From: Flaccisagitta enflata
Lineage: Eukaryota; Chaetognatha; Sagittoidea; Aphragmophora
Length of the DNA: 64,000 nucleotides
NCBI GenBank assembly: GCA_965153355.1
Contig: OZ231128.1
Span: forward strand, 50,778,001-50,842,000
Direction of reading: 5' to 3'
Program-made: the position numbers and the translations under genes
Shown: one piece after another, positions 1-17,259 of the stretch
Numbering within the stretch: position 1 is the stretch's first letter
How the letters are laid out: every line of letters starts with the position of its first letter
Notes under the pieces: model-generated
Seen by the model: the letters and a program-made list of their open reading frames with translations, nothing else
Database searches by the model: none
What the model was told of the DNA's origin: nothing

Positions 1-1655
1 TACAGACTGCAGAGCAGCATCGCATCTACTGCGGACTTCGAAGGTAATTGGATCTCACCTGACGATGAACATGTCGCGCTCATTCTCTTCCGGACGATTT
101 TTTAATCTGAAATTAGAAAAAGGGTCTTAGCATTCTGAAATTTGTTTTACAATTTGATAAAGATGCCTTCTTATTGTGACATTCATCGAAAAACATTAAC
201 AATGACCTGGATTTTCGGGATGGACTGAAAACCGAAAAGTTTTCAGTATTGAGAATCAGCGCGAAGGACACCACGATGAAAAATATCACCAACGAGATAG
301 CTTCTTTACACATGGCTCTTACGTGAAAGGCCTCTGTAATCATCGTCCAACTTCCTCTTAAGACTAACATGGCTTTAATCTCACACGATGAATCCGCCAA
401 GCCGGCACTTCACTTTGTTCATAGATTGTTTTCATTATCTGGCGTTGGGGCGACTGCCCAGAATGAACTTACGGGAACAAGAAATTGGTTACAATATAGG
501 AATATTACTCGGAGAAATAATTCTATTGGTGTACGTCGATGTTGGTGTGAAACTGATTAAACGTTAGTGCAGCAACAAGGGCATTTAAAACAACAATCTG
601 TGGTGTAATCAAAGAGCTGCGAGTTATAGTTTTTTTTTAAACGGAAATCAGATGGGTATAAAATCATCTTCTTAACGAAAATGCGAATATAGCTTTTTTT
701 GTCGTGTATTTATCACATGCGATTATCATATTTGCACGGGCTGGTGACGGTAGAAACATGAAATCGTTTTTTTTTTGTTTTTAGATGGCGTTACGCTCCT
801 AAGTCCTAACGAGATGAGGCTTCACAAATATAAATAATAGTAGATTAACATTTCTGCTAATATCCAAATCAGATTCCTTATTGTATGACAAAGAAAAGCT
901 TAATTGTCAAAAAACCTGATGATACAAATATATGCTTACATTGCGACTTAACGACTCAGTTCCCAAGTTCGCCGTGCAGAAAAGCCCAGTCCGTCATTAA
1001 AGCCCAGTCCGTCATAATTTTCGAAATGGAGTCTCAGACAAACATTCGTCAGCGCTAACTATAAGATTTCGGTAGCAGGAAGCACCACGATCTTAATATG
1101 GACCAAATCTGGAAATCCGTCATCCAAAGCCGGTATTTGATAGTGGAAATAGGAGGGGGTATAGGTCAATATACGCCTAAGAAAAGGAGAAATCGCCACT
1201 ATAGTACGAAATACAGTCGCGGATAATATCGAGTTTGATGTACCATGATATGTGTAATCAAATTCCTCGAAATGTCAAATACCGGGAATGCTGACGGGAT
1301 ATTTCATAATATAATTCTTTCTATTGGACATACAGTCTTACAGAGGTGGTAGAAGTCTAACACTAACTGAGATCTTTCTGATGAGAAAACTCAAATATGG
1401 ATTTATCACAAGCGAATCTAGAAAGTACTTTTACAAAATGGAGCATCCACTCAGATTAAGGAATCCTTTTAACAACGCCCATGAAAAAAAACAGACACAA
1501 ACCGCCATGAAAATGCAGCAAATGGAAATGAAAATAAGAGCAGTATCTTGCCGATAATCAGATTAAGAGCGACTATATTGGCGTCACCAGCATTACATTG
1601 TATGTTTTTGTTGAACAATTCAGCCCGCCCCTCCTCCCCCTTCCCTACCTAGCTA

Positions 1656-1950
1656 CAGTAGATGTCGTCGACTTGGAAATGCGAGGGGAGTCATACCTAG
1701 AATACCAATTTTAGAAAATAAATTCATAATACTGTCAAGTTCAATGGTGTTCATAATATGATAGGTTACAGAATCAAAATGAAATAGAATAAACATAAAT
1801 AGAACAGAATAAATAACAAATATAATTTGGTGAAAAACTGATTTGTCATAATATACATAATCAGTTTTGGTGGTCTTTATCAAAGGTCATACATTTGAAT
1901 CCGAAGCTGGTTTAACAAGTAAAGTTCTTCAATGCATCAAAATCTTTACT

Positions 1951-2025
<75 letters not shown>

Positions 2026-2278
2026 CAGTAGTGATAGTGGTGGTAGTGATAGTGGTAGTGTTAGTCTTCAATAGCAAACTGGCGTGCTCGCATGGTGAGG
2101 AAATCAGTTGCGAGATTCGATTGTGGCCCCGTATCTCTACACGAAGGTTTTCCCCCAGATAAACTGTAAAGAGTTAGCATACATTTAGCACCACACAAAC
2201 AAAATATTATTCCTTCCACCTAAAAAATATCCAAGCTATGAGTTCCCATGTATTTCCAAGTCTAGACGACATCAACTA
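1656..2278. mobile_element. TA-flanked TIR element (CAGTAGATGTCGTC family)
   Basis: The left end reads CAGTAGATGTCGTC and continues for about 55 bp. The right end (about 2226-2278) is its imperfect reverse complement. TA dinucleotides flank both ends, as expected for Tc1/mariner-type insertions. The same terminal sequence recurs in opposite orientations near 28300 and 31096. There is no transposase reading frame, so this is a MITE. The central part holds an (AGT)n microsatellite. Confidence 0.6.
1952..2060. repeat. (AGT)n microsatellite
   Basis: A perfect AGT tract of about 70 bp is followed by degenerate AGTGGT/AGTGAT units. Confidence 0.95.
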
Positions 2279-2876
2279 TACCACCGCCCCAGTATACACC
2301 TCACACCATTAGATACTACACGAAGTTTTGCGGGTGGATAACACCTTTCCTTTTTAGTCCAAAAGCTTCAAAGGGCTGAATAGGCTCTTTTTGAAAGCAA
2401 CCAGCCTCATGCTTGAACGAAAATATAGGAATAAATAAAGTATGAAATTTAATGAAATCTTCAAAGATGAAGAAGGGCTCTCTTCAGTCTTCAATATCCT
2501 CGACCACCCTAACAAATGTGAGACAACTTCAAAGAATGACATAGCCAAATTATCATACAGAGCAGGTAATCACGCACGCAAGAGTCATGAGCATTCAATC
2601 ATTCAACCATTCACATTAAAAACACAAACTCGCGTATTAGCGTCAACAGAAGTATCAAGAAATAAGCAACCAAAAATTGCTTAAAAAGCCAGTGTAAAGA
2701 ACCACGCACAACAGGGACGACTGCTTTACAAACAGCATTGTTAATGTACAACGTAAGGAGTGTTGATCGTCGAATATGGTCAATTACGGTCGCTACAAGG
2801 GCTTTCGAGCTCTGATACAAAATCTCAGTTTGAGTTCTAAGGGAGTGAAAAACACCGGCGTGCCAAAGCACCATGC

Positions 2877-2942
2877 GGTGACGATGACAGACCATCAAGG
2901 CGCCTAAGCGGTGACGATGACAGACCATAAAGGCGCCTAAAA
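2877..2942. repeat. 33-bp tandem duplication
   Basis: Two adjacent copies of a unit that begins gcggtgacgatgacagacca and ends ggcgcctaa, differing at about one position. Confidence 0.8.
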
Positions 2943-3490
2943 GTCTCGTGTAAATAACCTGCCGTGTACACCACGTAGCCCATCCCAATGGAAAATGTAC
3001 GTTTTTCTAAAGCATAATTTCAAATTGACGCGTATTCTTCCAACTTCCAATGTACAAAAGGAGTGGGGGGTTTCATGATGATACCTTGCTGGTATATGGT
3101 AGAAAAGACCGCTGGTGGAGCAGCGCGCCGACGCATTCACGTCCAATTTTCGAGTTAGCAAGTTTATGTTTGTTTCTGTGTATCTATCGATGACAGAAGG
3201 GAGGGGGGGAATACAGCGGATGTTGGGAGGAGATTTGTTAGGAATTGGAGAAGGAAATGTAGCGGATGGAGGCAGGGGGAATGCAATGATGACGAGGAGG
3301 TATTTTTTGGGGGAATGATTGCCAGTTTGGATGATCCTCGCGCACATAATACTAAGTGTATACGTGGTCATATATACAGCCTTGATCTTCAATGGATTAG
3401 TTTAACAGATATTTCTCTGACATACATTTTCAGCTCAGCGAGGGAAAATGTATGCGAGAAGCGACTAGAATTAGGAGAGAGAGCAAACCG

Positions 3491-8602
<5,112 letters not shown>

Positions 8603-9111
8603 TCATTTTTGCCGCCTTTCCATTTTGTTCAAAAGGCTGGTCAAAAAATCCATGGAAAACCCACAGCTTTCTAAGATTTTGATTTCTTTCTCCAACTCAT
8701 GGCGCATCGCAAACTCGAAATCTGCAGAAAATTTCGAAAGAAAAAAGAGGGGAGAGGCGGGGAAGGATAAGAACACGGTGGCTGATTCACCATATTTCTC
8801 TTCGGACTCGAAGCAGCCCGTCGCTATTGAAAGTGCAAGGTTGATGGGAATAAAGTTAACAAGGACTAGTTTACCGTGAAAGACAGAAAGTAGTTCTAGA
8901 TGTCGGTAAATATCCTTAATCGTGGCGACGGCATCGGGGTCATCTCGCCCGTAACATAGCGCGAGCGTAGCTTTCGTCTCGTCATCTGCGCGAAGGAGGG
9001 CCTCGACCAACAACCACGTGCACTTCCCTTCCTCGATGTCCGTACCGGTTTTTCCTACAGGATAAGAGAACGAGAGTGAGCGTTAGTCATGGAGGAAGTT
9101 TTTTACTTGGC

Positions 9112-9183
<72 letters not shown>

Positions 9184-12100
9184 AATAAATACGTAGATTG
9201 ACAGATAAACAGATGAACAGATTAACGATAAATTGACTGAAACAAATTGACGAAAAGACAAATTGACGAAAAGACAGATTGACAAGGAGACAGATTGACA
9301 AAGAGACAGACAGAGAGATTGACAGATTGACAGAGAGATTGACAGAGAGATAGACAGATTGAGAGACTGACAGAGAGATTGACAGAGAGATTGACAGAGA
9401 GATTGACAGAGAGATTGACAGAGAGATTGACAGAGAGATTGACAGAGAGATTGACAGAGAGATTGACAGAGAGATTGACAGAGAGATTGACAGAGAGATT
9501 GACAGAGAGATTGACAGAGAGATTGACAGATGGACAGAGAGATTGACAGATTGACAGAGATTGACAGATTGACAGACAGAGAGATTGACAGATTGACAGA
9601 CAGAGAGTTTGACAGATTGACAGACAGAGATTGACAGATTGACAGACAGAGATTAACAGATTGACAGAGAGATTGACAGAGAGATTGACAGAGAGATTGA
9701 CAGAGAGATTGACAGAGAGATTGACAGATTGACAGACAGAGAGATTGACAGATTGACAGACAGAGTAACAGAGAGATTGACAGAGAGATTGACAGATTGA
9801 CAGAGAGATCGACAGATTGACAGATAGACAGACAGAGATAGACAGAGAGATTGACAGAGAGATTGACAGAGAGATAGACAGAGAGATTGACAGAGAGATA
9901 GACAGAGAGATTGACAGAGAGATTGACAGAGAGATTGACAGATTGACAGAGAGATTGACAGATTGACAGAGAGATTGACAGATTGAGAGATTGACAGATT
10001 GACAGAGAGATTGACAGATTGAGAGACTGACAGAGAGATTGACAGATTGAGAGACTGACAGAGAGATTGACAGATTGACAGAGAGATCGACAGATTGACA
10101 GATAGACAGACAGAGATAGACAGAGAGATTGACAGAGAGATAGACAGAGAGATTGACAGAGAGATAGACAGAGAGATTGACAGATTGACAGAGAGATTGA
10201 CAGATTGACAGAGAGATTGACAGATTGACAGAGAGATTGACAGATTGACAGAGAGATTGACAGATTGACAGAGAGATTGACAGATTGAGAGACTGACAGA
10301 GAGATTGACAGAGAGATTGACAGAGAGATTGACAGAGAGATTGACAGAGAGATTGACAGAGAGATTGACAGAGAGATTGACAGAGAGATTGACAGATTGA
10401 CAGAGAGATTGACAGATTGACAGAGAGATTGACAGATTGACAGAGAGACAGACAGAGAGATTGACAGATTGACAGACAGAGAGACAGACAGATTGACAGA
10501 GAGATTGACAGAGAGATTGACAGAGAGATTGACAGAGAGATTGACAGAGAGATTGACAGAGAGATTGACAGAGAGATCGACAGAGAGATCGACAGAGAGA
10601 TTGACAGAGAGATTGACAGAGAGATTGACAGAGAGATAGACAGAGAGATAGACAGAGAGATAGACAGAGAGATTGACAGATTGACAGAGAGATTGAGATT
10701 GACAGATTGACAGAGATTGACAGATTGAGAGACTGACAGAGAGCTTGACAGAGAGATTGCCAGAGAGATTGCCAGAGAGATTGACAGAGAGATTGACAGA
10801 GAGATTGCCAGAGAGATTGACAGAGAGATTGACAGAGAGATTGACAGAGAGATTGACAGAGAGATTGACAGATTGACAGAGAGATTGACAGATTGACAGA
10901 GAGATTGACAGATTGACAGACAGAGAGATTGACAGATTGACAGACAGAGAGATTAACAGATTGACAGAGAGATTGACAGATTGACAGAGAGATTAACAGA
11001 GAGATTGACAGAGAGATTGACAGAGAGATTGACAGAGAGATTGACAGAGAGATTGACAGAGAGATTGACAGATTGACAGACAGAGAGATTGACAGATTGA
11101 CAGACAGAGATTAACAGAGAGATTGACAGAGAGATTGACAGATTGACAGAGATTGACAGATTTACAGACAGATAGATTGACAGAGATTGACAGAGAGATT
11201 GACAGAGATTGACAGAGAGATAGACAGATTGACAGAGAGATAGACAGATTGACAGAGAGATAGACAGATTGACAGAGAGATAGACAGATTGACAGAGAGA
11301 TAGACAGATTGACAGATTGACAGAGAGATTGACAGATTGACAGGGAGACAGATTGACAGGGAGACAGATTGACAGGGAGACAGATTGACAGGGAGACAGA
11401 TTGACAGGGAGACAGATTGACAGGGAGACAGATTGACAGGGAGACAGATTGACAGGGAGACAGATTGACAGGGAGACAGACACAGACAGAGAGACAGTGG
11501 AACAGAGAGACTTTGACAGAGACAGATCGGCAGATAAACAGATTGGCGGGTAAACAGAATGGCGGGTAAACAGAATGGCGGATAAACAGAATGGCGGATA
11601 AACAGAATGGCGGATAAACAGAATGGCGGATAAACAGAATGGCGGATAAACAGAATGGCGGATAAACAGATTGAGGAAAAACAGGTTGACTGATAAACAG
11701 ATTGACTGATAAACAGATTGACAGATAGACAGACAGATAAACAGTTAAACAAATAAACAGATATGCAGATAATAAGAAACAGATTAACAGATAAACAGAA
11801 ACAGATTCACAGATAAACAGAAACAGATTCACAGATAAACAGACAGATTCGCAGATTAACAGTTTGACAACAAGGCCGGATACACGGCCAATACCAGTCG
11901 CGGACGAGTGGGCAGGGGCGGAAATGCGTGTTTTCCCACTTTTCGACTCGAGCGTGACGGACCAACCAACCAACCAACCAACCAACCGACCAACGGACCG
12001 ACGGACGGACAAAGCCTCTTATAGAGTCGCTTGTCCGCGACTAAAAACAGATAGGCAGATAATCAGATTGACAGATAGATTGACAAAACAGATCGACAGA

Positions 12101-15100
12101 TAGATTGACAGATAACAGAGTCATTGAAGTGAAGCTAAAGCAGAGAAAGACAGCACGACAGAAAGACGAAGAATCAACGGAACGGCAGATAAAGAGAGAG
12201 GACGTCGATAAAAGCAACAACGCAAGCCTCAAGGTAAAAGAATCCATATGTTTACCAGTGACATCAACGTCGCCGAAGCAGTCCAGAAAATCATCTTGAG
12301 ACTGAAATAAGAGTCCAAATCTTTGAAGAAGCGAAGATAATCTCGCCTCCAAGGAGATGTCAGACACCTCCGCAAGCCTCATACCCGCTGTAAAAGATAA
12401 AGAAAAGATTGTGCACATCCAGCTCAGCTTCACCAGAGCGCATTTCACGAGCTTGAGCAAAATCATACCTTACAGCGATGCTGCCTCATAGTAAAATAAA
12501 AGCTACAAAGCATTTTATGGGACAGCAAACAGAGGGCATGCCTTAGTAGCGGGTGCGCTCTGAATCTGCAGACCGACAAATGGGCTTCCTACAAAATATC
12601 AGCGAAATCCACGACGTCTAAAGGTTGAACCCTTTGCGTTTCATTCCAAACAGCTGATCCCGAATTACCTAATACTGGGAGAATAAAGGTATACAACGCC
12701 GTTTTGTGCACGCAAATCGCTTCATATCTTTGACGTGTAAACGGCTTGAAAAGCAAATCGCGACGTTTCACGACGTCGCCTTCGCCGTCGTTAACTTCCC
12801 CCTGCCTATTCGTCACAATGGACCTCCACGAAGAGTTCATGTCTAGAGATTGGCCAAAAATCGTTTTGAAGAGGATCGTACGAAAGAGACTGTTTAACGG
12901 TGTGTACGAGCGCAAGTTGTTGAAGTGTTTCCTATAGGGGGAAAAATTATTCAGTTTGATTATCGTCTAAAGTCGGCCCGTCATTGAAATAAACAGAGTA
13001 TTTAATATAGCATATATTTAGTATAGTACTACTATACTTAGAGAACCACTTAAACCCACCCTCTAACTGACGGTTACATACTCTAGCAGAATAAAGACGC
13101 AATTTTCGAGAAACAATCCATCGTTGACGGCCACAATGCCGACGTCGGTCCGGGCGTGCCACGCAGGACGCCCGCGTCGCATAGGAGAGCTGTCCATCAC
13201 GTCGTCCAGAACAAGCAACGATGCCTAAGAGAGAATGAAAAATGACTGTTTAGTGTTTACAAATAACCCGTTGCAGTTGGGTGCTTCACATAGCAAAAGT
13301 TGTTTATTTCTTCTCGCCCTCTTTATCTAATGTGGAGTGGCCAATTTTAGGACCCTTACCATTTTTCTTTTATCAAAAATCGTTCATCTTCCGTTTTTTT
13401 TTAAAATTGTTTTTTAAGGCCTAATTTGCATAATGCAGTGGGATAAAACAATATGCTGATATTGTTTGAATTAGCTTTTACAAATTTCTTTTTTTTTAAG
13501 AATTATAATTTTGCTTTTTCATAAGCTATTTCATGGCTTATGTTCTAAGATTTTAGTTTTTTTCTACAAGCATCATGATTTTTTAAAACAAATAATTGTC
13601 CTTTTTGTAAAAAAACTACACAGGATTTTGCTCAATTCGGGGAAATCTGTGGAAACTTTAAAGCCAAAACAAAAACGGAAGATGAAGGAATTTTGAAAAA
13701 AGAAAAATGGTCATCTTTATGATTTTTGCATCTCCACATTACCTAAGCAGGGTTAAGGGATACTCCCAACTTTTGCTATGCGAAGCACGCAACCATTGCA
13801 GTTCAGTGGCTTGATTTCTCTAACGAGGGCGAACGAATACTAACACCTCTGACATAATTAGGCGAACTGGCAAAAAGATCAAAATTGATAGAAATAATGC
13901 ATTCAGTGGGCTGAAATTTGACGCAGAGGAGGCTGAAATATAGCACTTTCACAAACCGGGGCATGATTGTGTACCCAGGAAAGTGTGTGGCTCTCGGAAA
14001 GTGTTATGCAAAAAATGCAGTGGAAGATTATACCCGATTTTGACATGGAAATTTTTACTGATAGGACAACGTAAATCCCCTTAAATTTTACCACGAAAAA
14101 CACGAGAAACATTATTTTTCTGATTCTTGTATCACTAACAGACATGAATGAGTCATCATTACCAAGATACAGTCATTGACAGCTGCGAAAAGTAACAAAA
14201 CTCCTTTGTCAAGTATAATGATTTTAGGAACAAAGTTGAAGCCAAACAAAAACTTTAATTTGTATCATATCATTTGATAAAGCTATTGGCAGCTCTTGGT
14301 CAACATGATTTGGACTTTTTTTGTAGAACCCTCATTGAAATAACATGATTTGACATTATCATTAACCTGGACGCCTGCTTTGGACTTTAAAGTGCAATTA
14401 TACACTTGCTCAGATCCCAGTTCGCCTAATTTTGTCAGGGGTGTTAGACGCTTTTCAGGAGAATCTCTCTCTCTCTCTGTCTCTGTCTCTCTCTCTCTCT
14501 CTATTTCCACATTTTCGATCTTGAAAGTGGCAAAGATAAATATAGTTGAGCTTCACTAGAGCGCATGCCAAGGGACCGAGCAAAACTATACCTTTTGATA
14601 AAACTTCCTTAAAGCTATCGTAACAACTACAAAATATCAGAGTGGGACTACAAGTTCTGTGCCTTGTAAATGGGTATACCGGGTGAGCAGGTCCACTCAA
14701 GCGGTGCCCCACGGTATAGTAACATGACCTCCCTTTGCTCGACATGCGGGTTCGCTTGTCGACAGACATGGCAAGACGGCCTTAATCAAGCGGCGCTTGC
14801 GTTTTCTCCTCCCCCCCCCCTTCCCATACACTTTTTAGGTGCGACAAAGCACCTCTATAACTGCCTGTGTCCGTTGGTTAGTCGGTCTGTCGGTTGGGTA
14901 ACCATCCACACGTCGCACCTTATTGGCCTACTTGGCCTTATTTCTATATAAGAGACAACATCTTGAACTCAGCCTGCATTCTGTTCTTAATTTTTTCGAG
15001 GAGTGAAATATGAAAAAAAGTATATATATGTATCGTCGATTAAAAGTAAAAACTTGTTCATTACCATAGAACTATGAATACCTTGCCTCATTTAACAGGC

Positions 15101-17164
15101 TAAACCATAGACGAATTATTTCTGAAATACTCTATTTTCAGAAAAAAATTTGAATAAATATCATTCTTTTTATCATGATTCTCAAAAAAAATTCTTAACA
15201 ATTTCCAAAACTGAATCTCAGCCTGGGCATTATCTTACTTTATTCTTAAAATCATGGCAGATCTCAGGCGCATGTCTCTAATGAAAAAGTTTCAAATAAA
15301 AAAAAGTGCCTCTATCAAACCTGCAGCCATTCGACGCACCAGCCAAGGATTGTTGCTTTGTCCCTAGAATTTTCACGTTCAGCTCGACGGACTCCGCTCA
15401 TCGGAGAATCAGCAAAGGCTTCGTAAGAATCTACGACTAGTCGGCCACGATTTAATTTGCCATGAGGCACGTTATATTCGCACACCTGCGGTAGCGGGGG
15501 CGGGAAAAGGAAAGAACAAGGCCAAGTTATGGCCAGTATGTGTGCTTCGCTTGATTGAGAATTTGTGAATCAACGTTTTGAATGAATGAATAAATGAACT
15601 AATGAATGAATGAATAAATGAATGAAAATGAATGTGTTAAAGCGTGAGAGGTGATAGGAATGAAGAAATACAGTCTCAATGATAATATAATGAGAGGGGC
15701 AGCAAAATCGCTAGCACCCCTACCCACAGCTTGGATGGACAATATTACAGGGAAAACTGAGGTACTGGCTGATACCTTATCCCAATACTTTTCCCGCCAT
15801 CGAGGCGTTTTTCGAATTTCCTCATAGTTCCGAAGATATTGGTCATAAATTAGCTAAATCAACACCTCAGAAAATGGCTGATTTTCGCCCTAAAAAAGGC
15901 TGTATCTTGAAAATTACATTGAAATTAAGAAATCGCCTCGATGGCGGGAATTGAACTGAGACAAGTTGTTGGGCGCCACCTTTATTGTCCGTGTGGTAGT
16001 AACCATTTGAGCTGCAGGTAGGGTTGCTAGCGATTTTGACTGCCCCTCTCACTGTAATGTCATTGGTTCTGTACGTCAGAATCAGCCGTTTGCACATCTC
16101 TAACGTATGAAAGTTGAAACAACATTGCCCTTATAAAAGGAGGCCAGAATTCTCCAATATACAAAGGATGAAAGCCTTGCAAGCTTTCAATGGTGTTTAC
16201 TCCGGATTGCTCACATGAGGGCCGTTGCAGAAAACTTTGGATCCCTTAAACAACAGTTTACAGTGTTTAAACTGTATCATCAAAAAAATTTTCAGAGACA
16301 GAATTTTCTCATTTTAGAGGAAACCGAAAGGAGTAGTTATCTTTTCTTGTTTTGTGCTCTTTAACCTTCAAGATATCTTTAACAAGAAATAAAAGTTATT
16401 ATTTTAGCTTCAATAAGTAACTCTGAATGCTCTGATACAGATTTGTTTTGATTAAGAATGTGAGTTTTTCTGAAATGATCAATGGTTATTACAGATGGCT
16501 ATGAGTATGAGTAACCGACCGACCAACCGACCGACCAACCGACAGAAGGACATGATCTCTAATAGCAGTGCGAGGACGCACTTAAAAACTTGATAGCATT
16601 AAAAACATTAACGTCTAAAAAGAAGCATCAGCTTTGTAGAGTACTGCTTTTAATTTAACAAATCAAGCCAAAGATCTTACAAGACCTCAGATGGGTCGCA
16701 TTGCCATTGCAAAGAGTTTGAAAAGCTTCTAAAAAAGCTTTTTATTTCAGCAAAGGACCAACCTAGTAATTGCTATTTATTTTTTCATTTTGGAGCAGTA
16801 TTCTTACAAAGTTAACACTTTCTTCTAGATATAGATACATTTATAAGCTAGACGGTAGTTCAAAAGGCAGTCCGTCTAATGTGTCGCCTGTCGAGTCGGT
16901 CTATTACATGGTTTAGCACGCAAAACAGATGCTTACATAGGTAGCTGGTTAAGCGAAACCAAGGATTTTTTTTTCATCTCCACAGCACTGAAGGCCTTAT
17001 AATATAAGGCTTATATTTACCTCTTTAAAGCGGGAAACCAAGCTCTCTGCGTCGGGATGCTCGATCTCGGCAATCACATCCTCCACTAAGGCCGGAAATG
17101 CGGCAAGAAAGTCAGTTCTACTCGAGCCCCGCCGCTGATCTCCGACGCCAATGATCTCGGTCAT
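8603..17164 (-). CDS. FDPS: Farnesyl diphosphate synthase-family prenyltransferase, 7 core coding exons
   Basis: Head-to-tail isoprenyl diphosphate synthase of the mevalonate pathway. Exons in transcript order: 17164-17021, 15485-15321, 13224-13082, 12931-12669, 12387-12256, 9054-8875 and 8721-8603. All are GT-AG and phases are consistent (1146 nt, 381 residues; human short form 353). Seen: IPP-binding GKLNRG (about 57-62), first Asp-rich motif DDVMD at 110-114 followed by RRG, HKTALYTF, second Asp-rich motif DDFLD at 270-274, GKTGTDI, and a basic C-terminus KMERRQK. The elongation residues are intact, so this looks like a working prenyltransferase rather than a terpene cyclase. Odd points: residues -5/-4 before DDVMD are Ser105-Leu106 instead of Phe-Phe, and there is a charged ~20-residue insertion before HKTALYTF. 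The start MTEII gives the best family length; in-frame ATGs upstream at 17227 and 17251, and an extra exon, could extend it. Confidence 0.95.
9115..9182. repeat. (GA)n microsatellite
   Basis: An almost perfect GA dinucleotide tract just inside FDPS intron 5. Confidence 0.95.
9195..11515. repeat. 2.3-kb minisatellite of AGAGATTGAC / AGATTGAC units
   Basis: A long tandem array built from gacagagagatt and gacagatt modules in varying order, with local higher-order patches. The last ~145 bp (11336-11480) is a homogeneous 16-bp unit (cagattgacagggaga). The open frames through it (minus strand, repeating Ser-Val-Asn-Leu-Ser) come from period 3n composition and are not genes. It lies wholly within FDPS intron 5. 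Confidence 0.95.
11530..11720. repeat. 16-bp tandem repeat (aaacagaatggcggat)
   Basis: About eight to ten copies of a 16-bp unit directly continue the larger minisatellite and grade into gattgactgataaaca variants. Confidence 0.9.
11869..12048 (+). mobile_element. Helentron-like non-autonomous element (HINE), GTCCGCGACT subfamily
   Basis: 5' end aacaaggccgga, then ccagtcgcggac (5' subterminal stem), a gaccaacc/ggacggac core and a 3' hairpin ending gtccgcgactaaaaa. The 5' stem AGTCGCGGAC is the reverse complement of GTCCGCGACT at the 3' end. Confidence 0.75.
13268..13805. mobile_element. Palindromic MITE in FDPS intron 2
   Basis: Arms at about 13270-13410 and 13670-13800 are inverted copies. 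They share gtgcttc[ag]catagcaaaagt at the outer ends and catcttccgtttttt further in. No open frame of note. Confidence 0.65.
14464..14503. repeat. (CT)n microsatellite
   Basis: Short CT tract with TGTC interruptions. Confidence 0.9.
14834..14942 (-). mobile_element. Helentron-like element, GTCGCACCT subfamily
   Basis: Read on the minus strand: 5' aaggccaagtaggccaataaggtgcgac and 3' gaggtgctttgtcgcacctaaaaa. The 5' GGTGCGAC matches the complement of the 3' GTCGCACC. Confidence 0.7.
15517..16589 (+). mobile_element. Helentron-like element, GACGCACTT subfamily, interrupted
   Basis: The 5' part (15517-15670) has aacaaggccaag, a cttcgcttgattgag block and an (AATG)n tract matching the copy at 33143-33396. 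It is split by the MITE at 15671-16071 and resumes with tacgtcagaatcagc. The 3' end at about 16508-16589 has a gaccgaccaacc core and the hairpin agtgcgaggacgcactt followed by aaaaa. The segment at 16100-16490 is not seen in the other copy, so it may be a second insertion. Confidence 0.6.
15671..16071. mobile_element. 401-bp palindromic TA-flanked MITE inserted in a Helentron-like element
   Basis: Flanked by TA on both sides. Ends CAGTCTCAATGA...TCATTGGTTCTG. Inner arms share gagaggggcag and ccgccatcgaggcg in inverted orientation. The paralogous element at 33143-33396 has gaagaaatacgtcagaatca uninterrupted, which is the empty site. On the minus strand the right arm contains a tRNA-like pair (cagctcaaatggtta and agttcaattcccgcc, ~50 bp apart). 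Confidence 0.8.
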
Positions 17165-17259
17165 TTCACTTCTCGATCGCGTCCCGATCAACGACAAAGT
17201 AACGAGATGCCGCGTTTGTGTTTCCATGTGGCGGAGTCTAGAATAAGTCATACCACCGC
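17165..17259 (-). CDS. FDPS: FDPS exon 2 5' extension (alternative N-terminus)
   Basis: The reading frame stays open upstream of MTEII to a candidate 3' splice site (acceptor AG at 17261-17260, exon from 17259). It includes in-frame ATGs at 17251 and 17227. The encoded extension is rich in Arg, Thr and Ser and has very little acid. It joins in phase to the upstream exon at 19871-19682. This may be part of a mitochondrial leader, or it may be 5'UTR if translation starts at 17164. Confidence 0.5.

Larger units (their letters stand above)
1..3490. other. Non-coding region downstream of JNK
   Basis: I see no supportable coding exon here. The open frames are short, lack family signatures and often overlap on opposite strands. 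The region holds a TA-flanked inverted-repeat element (1656-2278) with an AGT microsatellite inside it, a short direct duplication of 'aaagcccagtccgtcat' at about 979-1014, and a 33-bp duplication at about 2877-2942. The JNK 3'UTR should start at 3490 and run leftward, but I found no clear AATAAA on the minus strand close to the stop. Confidence 0.6.
8876..17020. other. FDPS introns (1.8-3.2 kb, repeat-filled)
   Basis: Intron 1 (15486-17020) holds a Helentron-like element interrupted by a MITE. Intron 2 (13225-15320) holds a palindromic element at about 13268-13805 and a short Helentron-like copy at 14834-14942. Intron 5 (9055-12255) is mostly minisatellite plus one Helentron-like element. 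The introns at 8722-8874, 12388-12668 and 12932-13081 are short and plain. Confidence 0.7.

Noticed and set aside
9195-11480. CRISPR-like alternation of repeats and spacers
   Set aside because: Units are 8-16 bp, contiguous and mutually similar, with no unique spacers; the DNA is eukaryotic.
10953-12012. Long minus-strand open frames (up to 339 codons) of repeating Ser/Val/Asn/Leu
   Set aside because: They run through the AGAGATTGAC minisatellite inside an FDPS intron. Several overlapping frames are open at once, as expected from repeat composition.
15930-16025. Genuine tRNA gene
   Set aside because: A- and B-box-like words are present, but I could not form an acceptor stem or anticodon arm, and the segment is an arm of a TA-flanked MITE.
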